In this document: positions 52,401-61,100 of the stretch, piece after piece
Numbering within the stretch: position 1 is the first letter of the stretch
Layout: every line of letters begins with the position of its first letter
NCBI GenBank assembly: GCA_029834535.1
Contig: JAQMWT010000002.1
Span: 124,001 to 188,000, forward strand
Source of the DNA: Chrysophaeum taylorii
Taxonomy: Eukaryota > Sar > Pelagophyceae > Pelagomonadales > Pelagomonadaceae
Direction of reading: 5' to 3'
DNA length: 64,000 nucleotides
Program-made: the position numbers and the translations under genes
The notes under the pieces: generated by a model
The model's database searches: none
Told to the model about the DNA's origin: nothing
The model's input: only the letters and a program-made list of their open reading frames with translations

Positions 52401-54616
52401 GTACCAAATGCTCCGCGGGGACGTACGCGAGCAAAGACGACGACGGATCGTGCCGTCTCGCGTCGGCGGGGCACTACGCGCCCGGAATCGGCGCGTCCGA
52501 GGAGCTGCCTTGCCCTCCTGGGTCCTTCGCTCCCGGCTCTGGCCAAGCGGCTTGCGCGCGCTGCGACGCGGGCACCTTCGTCCGCTTTGGCGGCGCGCTG
52601 AGTTGCACGCGGGCGTCGGCGGGGCATTTCGTTGCCAAAAAAAGTGCCTCGACCGAACTCCCCTGCCCGCGGGGAACTTTTGCGAGCGTCTCGGGCCAAA
52701 GCGCTTGCGCGAGAAAGGCAGTATCAGCAACATCTCCGGCGCGGCGTCCTGCGCGCGCTGCTCGACTCGAGCGTGATGACGACCTCTCCGTCGTCGTCGG
52801 ATCTCACGTATTGCGACGCCTGCGCTCGCTCCTACTTTTTGGAATACGATCCACTGGGAGTCCGAGGGAAAATACCGCCTCGCGGACGAGCAGTGCGAAG
52901 ACTGCTGCGTGCGTTGCGAGAATCTGTGCGACGTTGATGACGAAGAATGCGTCGCCTGCGACGAAGACGGTGCCGTCCTCGAGACGCTCGACGCGAAACG
53001 CGGCTGGTGGCGGGCCAGCCACCGGTCGCTCAAGGTCTACGAGTGTCCGCTCGACAAGTCCTGTCGCGGAGGGCCTTCGACAAAGACCTCGGAACGGTGC
53101 TATCCCGGACACGTCGGTGCTCTCTGCGGCGCTTGCGACACTCGGTACGAATACGACGTCGAACGCAACCGCTCGTCGCGAGACCGAGGGGAAATTCCTC
53201 CTTCGCGCCAGCAACCTCGCCATCCTCTCCTTGCTCGTAGCCGTCCTCGCCCTCGTCTTGGAGCGCCGATACGGCGCCGCCGTCTGCTGGACTGTCGCCC
53301 TCGTCGCGCTCAAAGATCAGATTCGCGGCGGCGCCGACGCGGAGACGCAGAAGATTCGCGTCGTCGAGGACACCACCGACCGACATCATCACATCATCAA
53401 CCCCCAAGAAGAAGAAGAACAAGTAAGAAGTTCATCGTTGTTGTCGTCGTCATAACGACGAAGAGCCGGGTATGGCGGCGGCGAAGCAGAGACGCTCGCT
53501 TCGCGAGAAAATGCTCACCAAATTAAAAATTGTGGTCGCATCTATCCAAATCGCGTCGTCGTTCGACGCAGCTCGTCCTCCCGCGAGTGCGCTTCCCGCC
53601 CATCTTCTCGGAGGTCAGCGAGACGTTTGGCGTCGTCGGCGTCGCGCTCTTCGACGTCGGCAGCGCCAAGTGCGTCTTTGGGTTGACCTACTTCCACAAG
53701 CTTGCTGCCATCACGCTCGGCCCCCTCGCGGTCATCGGTCTCGGGGTTCTACTATATCGTTCAGTCGCGTTTAGGCCGCCTCGAATCGGAGAGCGACCGG
53801 CGTCAATTTTATTCCAATCTCGCGTACGCGACGCTCCTCTTCGTGTACGTCTGCCTCCCGTCGATTTCGACGCCCGTTATCACGTACTTTTCCTGTCGTC
53901 GCTTCGATAGAGGCGACCGTTCCGACCTCCGAGTCGTGGCCTCGCAACTGGACATAAGGTGCACGAGCGCGCGCTACAAAGCGTGGGCCCTCTACGACGC
54001 GTGCATGATCGCCCTCTGGCCCGTCGGCGTGACCCTCGGCATCGCGGTCGTACTCTGGCGTAACCGATCTCGCCTCGACCCCGACGTCGTATCGTCGTCG
54101 TCGTCACGAGGGGAAATCGACGGCGCCTTCCAAAGAGACCAGCGCAGGCGAGCCACCGCCAGCCTCCAAGTCGAGAAAATTGCAATTCGCAACGCTGATC
54201 CCTCGGTCGCGTCGCTCGAATTCTTGTTCGAGGAGTACGAGCCGAGGTGCTTTACGTTTCCCGTATTCGAGGTAGCCCGCCGACTCTTCCTATCCGGCGT
54301 CATCGCCGTCTTCTACCCCGGCTCGATGCAGCAAGTCGCCATGCTCGGGTCCATGGTGTCGTATGCCGTCTACGTTTACTTCGAGGCCTACGTCGAGGAC
54401 GACGACGACCTCGTGTCGACGGTTGCGCGAGGCCAGGTTGTCCCGACCTACTTCGCATCCGTCGTCGTTTACGCGGCCGACGCGGCAGAACAAAAGCAAG
54501 GCATATTCTCGAGCAGCGCGTTTGGCGTCATTCTTCTCCTCGTTTTCTTCTCGAGCTTTATCTGCTCAGTCTACGTGACCCTCGTCGACGCGACGCGTTT
54601 GGGGAATCCGCGCTGA
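49443..54616 (+). pseudogene. FG-GAP/EGF/ephrin-receptor-like/TRP-like surface protein, frame broken
   Basis: Starts with a signal peptide (MGWGMMIISILVLSFG). About twelve FG-GAP/VCBS repeats follow (ADLDNDGDLDVVVGNG and relatives, each with a Ca2+-binding DxDxDG loop) as in integrin-alpha propellers, then an EGF-like module (CATNCNGYGLCSGN), ephrin-receptor-like repeats (LPCPPGSFAPGSGQAACARC), a Cys-rich region, and a C-terminal membrane domain (LEFLFEEYEPRCFTFPVFEV and several hydrophobic segments) resembling TRP-like ends of large algal receptors. The reading continues smoothly by similarity but changes frame near 51.18, 51.74, 52.72, 52.78-52.90, 53.17, 53.57 and 53.75 kb; a 43 nt intron may account for one more. 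Either a recent pseudogene or an assembly error cluster. Confidence 0.72.
53423..53465 (+). other. 43 nt candidate intron
   Basis: GTAAGAAG...GACGAAGAG between ...PEEEEEQ and PGMAAAKQRRSLREK within the large receptor-like gene. It holds an in-frame stop and restores the reading into the basic segment before the membrane domain. Confidence 0.5.
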
Positions 54617-55161
54617 GCGACCTGCAGACCTCATCTTTCCGCCGCAACGCGCGCGCGCGTGCTAAATCCCGCGTCGAGGAGGAGGAGGAGGAGGAGGAGG
54701 AGGTCAAAGGCTCCTAGAGTACTTTCGATGCTTGTGGTAGGGCGCGTCGACCTCTTACCCGCTCTCCAGCTCGGCGCCCTTCTTGTTGTTGTTGTTGTTG
54801 TTGTTGTTGTTGCGCGCGCCCGAGAGTTCTACGACGACGACGACGGCCAGGAGAAGGAAGGGGCCGTTTTTTTTTTTAGGCCGTCGAGACGCGGGTAATC
54901 TTCGAGTGTGTCTCGAATCGAATCGAATCGATCGGCGTCACACGGGAGGTCGCACAATTTTTGCACGCACGACGCTCCGCCAAAATACGCCGTGCGTTTC
55001 GTCTTGTGAAGAAGACTGGCTGTGACTTGGGGCATTCCAAGCGGGGAAGAAAGTGCTCCCCCCGAAATGTTTTAATCTCCCGACTTGGAGATCACGCGCT
55101 CAATCCATAGGAAGGAAACTCGTCCGATTTGCCACGAGTCGCATAAATTATTCAGCAGCTA

Positions 55162-55198
<37 letters not shown>

Positions 55199-55544
55199 TA
55201 ATAATAATAAGATTCGCGGCTTCATAAGCGCAGCGGCCACACCAACATGCGCCAGCCAGCGCGATGATGAATTCGAGAAAGTAGGATCTTTCCCTTTAGG
55301 ATCGATCACACACACTTCTGAGGACGGCGACCTTGGCGACCTTGGCGGGCGGGCTACTCGTCCCAACTAGCAGTTCGCAGGAGTATGTATGATTGGGCCG
55401 TTATGTATTGAACGGATCGTAACACCCTAATTGCAGTCGTGTTGCTTGCCGTTCCCTCAAAACAAAAAGAATGGGTCGTCTTAACAGGATTTTGATCGGG
55501 CTCCTTGCGCGCCAGTCTCGTGGGTGGTATTCGTCGGGTGCGTG
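54617..55544. other. Intergenic; possible 70-residue frame
   Basis: Mostly low-complexity: (GAG)n at about 54676-54702, (GTT)n at about 54784-54810, AATCG repeats near 54916-54930. An ATG at 55161 opens a 70-residue frame (an Ala run, then NNNKIRGFISAAATP and acidic repeats) that could be a small gene; support is weak because the start is a GCG microsatellite. Confidence 0.3.
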
Positions 55545-56288
55545 ATGGGTAAGGTGTTGACGGAACCTTGTGAGCCTCGTGCAGGCGCGAGCAACGAGGA
55601 GTTAGTAAATAATTTGGTGCGAGACGGCGCGATCTCGTCGGACCACGTGGCAGCCGTTATGCGGCGAATCGACCGGCGGCCGTTCACGAAAACAGTCGGG
55701 GGTCGCGTCGCAGAACCAAGGGAGGCCTACAGGGACGCGCCGGTGCCGATCGCTGACGGGGCGACGATCTCGGCACCACACATGCACGCGAGGGCGCTAG
55801 AGTTGCTCGCGCCAGTCCTCAAACCTCAGTCCAAGGCCCTCGATGTCGGCTGCGGCTCGGGGTACCTGACGGTCGCCCTCGCCCTCGTGTCTCCGGACGT
55901 CAAGGCCTACGGGCTCGAACATACGCAGAGTCTCGTGGACCTATCGACCAGCAACGTGATGGACGCCGAGTTCCAGGGCCTCCTCGGCACCAACATCAAC
56001 TTTTACCTCGCAGACGGCTGGCGCGGCCTCCCCGACGTGGCCCCCTTCGACGCGATCCACGTCGGCGCCGCTGCCCACAGCGTCCCCCAGGCCCTCGTCG
56101 ACCAGCTCAAGCCGGGCGGCCGCATGGTCATTCCCGTCGGCCTCCCCAACGCTCCCCAGCAGCTCGTTCAGATCGATAAGAGGACCGACGGCTCCCTCCA
56201 CGTCACCCAGCTCTTCGGGGTCCGCTACGTTGAGCTCGTCGACTCGGCCCCGGCCTTCCGCACGAAAATCCCCTTCCCCCGCCGCTGA
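55545..56288 (+). CDS. Protein-L-isoaspartate O-methyltransferase
   Basis: 247 residues from the ATG at 55545. GATISAPHMHARALELL (72-88) is the isoaspartate-recognising PIMT motif, KALDVGCGSGYLTVALAL (97-114) is SAM motif I, YLADGWRG and FDAIHVGAAA follow as motifs II and III, and LKPGGRMVIPVG closes the core. The enzyme methylates damaged aspartyl residues to start their repair. Length and motif order are typical. No targeting peptide is obvious. Confidence 0.95.
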   Translation: MGKVLTEPCEPRAGASNEELVNNLVRDGAISSDHVAAVMRRIDRRPFTKTVGGRVAEPREAYRDAPVPIADGATISAPHMHARALELLAPVLKPQSKALDVGCGSGYLTVALALVSPDVKAYGLEHTQSLVDLSTSNVMDAEFQGLLGTNINFYLADGWRGLPDVAPFDAIHVGAAAHSVPQALVDQLKPGGRMVIPVGLPNAPQQLVQIDKRTDGSLHVTQLFGVRYVELVDSAPAFRTKIPFPRR

Positions 56289-56477
56289 ATTCAATTGAGT
56301 TGTTGAATTTGGTGTTTTTTGTTTGCCCCGCCCCCGCCCCCGTCCGTGTTGTATAGTAATTTATTTGTGTGTTGAATTGATTGAATGAATGCAGGGGTTT
56401 TTTTTTTTTTTTTTCCTGGCAGTACACTACTACCAGAGCATTCGATTCGACTATAGGGTCCAAGAAGCAACAACAAG

Positions 56478-58154
56478 ATGCGGAGCGAGAGCGAAGCCTC
56501 GACCGATGTCGAGGAGCTCCAAGACTGGCTCGCCCCAGACTACGTCGAACACTACTACGACGACAATGCGAGCGAGGATGACAGCAGGCCGTTGTCGCCG
56601 TCGCGACGACCCGTCCTCCAAACCGCCGCCGCCGAGAGCGTCATCCGCCTCGAGCCGCGGGCCGAGGTCCCCAGGAAGACCGAAGAAGTCCGCGTGACCG
56701 GCGCCGGACGGAAAATCGTCAACGGGTACGAAATGGGCGGTCTCGTTGGGCGCGGGGCATTCGCGACGGTCGAATGGTGTCGCGACGCCGCCACCGACAC
56801 TTTTTTCGCGCTAAAAACGATGCGCAAGAGCCGGCTCCGCCGGACGAAAATGGGACCCGAGAACGCCCTCGCCGCCGCCCACCGCGAGATCGCGATCATG
56901 ACGAAAATCCAGCACCCAAACCTCGTCGCGTTGTTCGAGGTTCTGGAGGGTAGCGACCGACTGTCTCTCGTGCTCGAGTACGTCGACTGCGGACCGATAC
57001 TCCGGCGCCGGTCGTCGCTCCATCATCGGTACGAGCCGATCGATGCCGCCACGGCGAGGGCCTGCTTTCGGGATGTCCTCCGCGGCCTCGAGTATCTCCA
57101 CGCGCAGCGCGTCGTCCATTTCGACGTCAAGCCGGAGAACATCCTGCGAGGGAGCGACGGCGTCGCCAAGCTCTGCGACTTTGGGGTGAGCAAGGTCATC
57201 GGTGGCCGCCATTTTTTCGTCGCAACGACTCCCGCCTTTACAGCCCCCGAGCTCTGCTGCTGTCGTCGTCGTCGTTCGGCCGGCCTTGGCGACGAGCGCG
57301 CGGTAGACGTCTGGGCCCTAGGGGCGACCCTCCACGCGATGGCACTCGGCGAGCCGCCCTTCGTGGGCCCCACGAATGTGGCGACCTTCGAGGCGATCGC
57401 CCAGGCAGACACCAGGACGATCGAAACCTCGCTCTTCGCGGCATGGAGCGATGGACGCTTGTGGGCTGGATCGAGCGAAGGCTACTGGGACCTCTGCCGC
57501 GTGATGTGCTCGATGCTCGAGAAAGATCCCGTCAATAGGCCCGACGTCGCCGCCTGCATGGTGGCCGCCTGGACCAACGCCGCGGGCGTGAACCGCCTCG
57601 AGCCAACGACTTACGAAGGCATTCTCTTGACGGCCGACGAGGTCGACGCGTTCGTTGCTCGAGGAACGACAACAAAAATTGCCGTCGTCGCGAACCGCGT
57701 CAAGGCCGCGATGCGACGCGCCATCGCCCGGACGAGGCAATCATCCGACGGCCTTCGCTCGTCGTCGTCGTCGTCATCGTCGCCGCGAAGTTCCTTCGAA
57801 GGCGCTCGTCGTTCCTTCGACAACGCCGTCTCCTATTTCTTCAAAAAACAAGCGACCAATAATAATAATAATGCCGATCTTATCGATTTGAACAACAACA
57901 AGAAGAAGAAGAAGAAGAAGAAGAAGAAGAAGAAGAACCGCGAGTCGTCGGGTCTCGATGCGCTCCGACGCGCCAGCCAGTCCGACGATTCTCCGCCGAG
58001 CTTCCGCCGGCCGCGATCCTTGTCCCCTCATGGAGGTGCGCCGACCAAGCTTCTCCTCCGCGGGCTCGAGGCCGCGGACGACGATGTCCGACTAAGCTGG
58101 TCACCAAGAACACCACCCGAGTGTAGGCTTGATCAGTCGAGCTGTGGTATATAG
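56478..58154 (+). CDS. Ser/Thr protein kinase, CaMKK/LKB1-like, HFD loop
   Basis: 558 residues. The kinase domain (about 84-375) has GRGAFATVEW (P-loop), ALKTMRK (Lys113), the alphaC Glu in AHREIAI, VVHFDVKPENIL with HFD in place of HRD (214-216; Asp216 and Asn221 kept), CDFGVSK (233-239) and TPAFTAPEL. The APE context resembles CaMKK and LKB1 groups, kinases that activate AMPK/SnRK-type kinases. Catalysis is expected because the key Asp, Lys and Asn are present, despite the HRD change. The C-terminal tail has Ser, Asn and a 14-residue Lys run encoded by (AAG)n. Its last 22 bp overlap the stop region of the convergent 1610-residue gene. Confidence 0.88.
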   Translation: MRSESEASTDVEELQDWLAPDYVEHYYDDNASEDDSRPLSPSRRPVLQTAAAESVIRLEPRAEVPRKTEEVRVTGAGRKIVNGYEMGGLVGRGAFATVEWCRDAATDTFFALKTMRKSRLRRTKMGPENALAAAHREIAIMTKIQHPNLVALFEVLEGSDRLSLVLEYVDCGPILRRRSSLHHRYEPIDAATARACFRDVLRGLEYLHAQRVVHFDVKPENILRGSDGVAKLCDFGVSKVIGGRHFFVATTPAFTAPELCCCRRRRSAGLGDERAVDVWALGATLHAMALGEPPFVGPTNVATFEAIAQADTRTIETSLFAAWSDGRLWAGSSEGYWDLCRVMCSMLEKDPVNRPDVAACMVAAWTNAAGVNRLEPTTYEGILLTADEVDAFVARGTTTKIAVVANRVKAAMRRAIARTRQSSDGLRSSSSSSSSPRSSFEGARRSFDNAVSYFFKKQATNNNNNADLIDLNNNKKKKKKKKKKKKNRESSGLDALRRASQSDDSPPSFRRPRSLSPHGGAPTKLLLRGLEAADDDVRLSWSPRTPPECRLDQSSCGI

Positions 58155-61100
58155 AGATCGTACTTGATGGTTGCGTGACTCGCGGTGATGGAGGGAAAGA
58201 GGCCGGGGGGCACCGAGCCGAAGACGCGAGAGAGAGGGTGTCCGTTTTTGGCATACGAGATGGTCCCCGCGACGGGCGAGTAGGCAAGGAGGACCGAATC
58301 ACCTACGTGCCACTCGACGGGCCACTCGGTGCGACGCGCGTCGTGCCACAAGCAACCCCGGCCGCCGTCCACCGCCCATCCGAACCGATCGTCGCCCGTG
58401 CCCTCGTCCGCCGATCCCTCGACGCTCTGCATTCGAACGCTCGCGAATCCGGCCTGGATAACCGAAGCTTCGGGATCGAGCGCCAGAATATCGAACTGGT
58501 AGCGAACTTCTCTCTCGAAAAAGCTCACCATCGTAGGCGCGGCAAACGTCGCGAAATCGTCGTCGAACGCGAGAATTTTTGCGTCGAGGTCGTGAACTCC
58601 CCAGCTGTAGGGCTCGCCGCGCTTGCGCCAAAACGCGCGAGGTCGCTTGTCGTGGCTGTCGAGCATCCTGCACAGCGCGGTTCTTAGATACCGCCGCGCA
58701 CGATCTGCGCTTTCGAGCCGCTCCGCTCGAAGCGAAGCCGCCGCCGCCGCCTCCTCCTCATTTTTGGCGTCGTCGTTGTCATCATCTATTGTTGTGATCC
58801 AGGAGGCGAGGTCGTCGATCAAGGCGCCCTCTTCCTGATCACCACCACCACCACCACCACCACTACTAGCCTCCGAGAGAAAAACTCGCGCGAGATTTGC
58901 GAACGACGACGCGACGACGGGCACCGCGAGTTCGACCGCGTAGCCGGCCGCGCTCAAACCGATGTCGACGAGCTCTTCTATGAGCTTGGCGAGGTCGTCG
59001 TCGCGCGACACGCTCGTTCCACGACCGTCGCCACTCCTGTCGACGAACTCAAAGAGAATGTCTACGCAGTCCGCGAAGGTCGTCGCGTTCCCGGCGGCTG
59101 CCGGCAGCATCAAACGCAGGGCCCGGGACAGTCGCGTCCTCGCGCGGTCGTCGAAGACGACGTCGTCCCGGAGGAGCTTTGCTCCCGCGCGCAACACCTC
59201 GACGAAGGCTGCCGTCAAGGCTGGACTGAGAGCGAGAAAAGCAATTCTGCGGCCGTAGCCCGCGCAGACGTCCCAGGCAAAGGCTTCGAGGTTGACGTCG
59301 TCGGTCCGGAAAACGTGACCGAGATCAAACAAACTGTCGAGACAGAGGTCGGACATCCGCCGGACGCTGGCTTTGACTTGGCGGAGGACTTCGAAGACGC
59401 GATCGCCGGCGTCGACGCCGCGTCGGGCGATGGTTTCTATCTCGTCGCTCAACTGTACGCACACGCACCAGCAGTGAAACAAAGCGCGCCCTCGTCGATC
59501 CTCAAAGTAGTCGTCGTTTCCGCCGCGGCGGCGACGAGGTATGCCGCGCGTTTTTACGTACTCGCTCGCGAAGCGAGACAAGTCCAGCAAGGGGTACGTC
59601 TTCCCTTTTAAATCATCGATAAAACAACCACCACCACCAAAGTCGTTGGCCGCGCGCACGAGGGTTTGGAAGCCGACCACCAAACGACTGTTTTGTATCG
59701 GAGAAGCGCGCGCGGCCGAGCGCCACGCGAAGCGCGAAATCATCTCGGGGCAGCCGCCAAAGTCCTCGAAGAACGCGGCGTCCAACAGGAGCCCGTAGTC
59801 TCGAGAAAAATGGGAATTCAAATTGGCCGCGAGGTTACGGACGCAGAGCGCGCAGTGCCCGACCGTGCTCACGAGCGCGTCCACGAAAGTGGATACGCGC
59901 GCGCCGCCGTCGTCGACGTTTAGCACGGCCGCGAGGGCCCGCGGTCCAAAAAATTCCTTGGAAAACTCGAGCACGGGGACGCGACCCAAATTGGCATCTT
60001 CCAAACGAGCCGTCCATTCGGGATCGTGGCGAAATAGCGAATCTGCTGCTGTTGCTTCCTTCTCGTTAACGAAGGAGTGGCTCGCGCGCCAGAGTCGGCC
60101 GACGACGAGCCAGACGAAGGCGACGACCCGCGGGACCGAGGCGCGCTCCGCGCGATCCGGGTCGTCTTCTACGAACAAGAACAAGAAGTCAAAGAGGCGC
60201 CGGAGCGCGTCGGACGCGTGGCGCTTCACGATGGCGAGGGTTGACGAAAATCGAAGCTGCGCGCCGACGAGAAACCTGAATATCCACTGCCAGAACGAGG
60301 GAGGATTCCTCGCGGAGTTCATCACCACGACGTCAAAGTAGTGGCGGTAGGCTGCCACGACAAAATCGGACCCGAGCTTTGTCATGCCTTGAACAAAGTC
60401 CGTTTTGCATACGTCTGCGCTCTGGGAATCCAAAGCGGTCGCCAAAAAAGGGATTTGTCGCACCTTTTCGCGAAGAATATCGATCGCTTTCGGCGTCAGC
60501 GTCTGGCTGAGGACGTCTACGCCAGTATTATTCGAGAAGGACTCGCGAGACGTGTGGACCTGTTCGGCCTCCGGAACGACGGTGGCGAGGAGGTCGCGCG
60601 CGGTCGGTCTGTCCTCGATCATGGCCCGCAGCAAATACCCTTCGCGCCTCGTCGGCAACGGCGCGAGGTCGTGGAACGAAAACGAACCATTCGGTGGTGG
60701 TTCGGCGCCGGTGAAGAGCTCGAAGGCGACGCACGTCGCAGACCACACGTCGGCTTGATACTTGTGTTGTTCTGACAGGGCGTTCTTCTGGCTTCCGCCG
60801 CCGCCGCCGCCGCCCGAGGTAGTAGTGGACCTGCTCGCCAGACCGAGGTCTCCGAGCTTGCATCTCGCTTTCGCGTCGACTGGAGACGACAAAAAGACGT
60901 TCGCCATCTTGATGTCGCAGTGAAGGATCATCCGCTCGTGGAGCGCGTCGAGCCCTGCGATGAGGTCCTTGACCCAGCGCCACGCGTCGTCGCCGCGAAC
61001 GGGGTCGCGAGCGCGCCGCTCCGAGCGACGCCGCAGGTCGCTGCCCGCCATGTATTCCTGGATCACCCAGAGGACGCCGGCCGCCGGTACGGTGCCGTAG

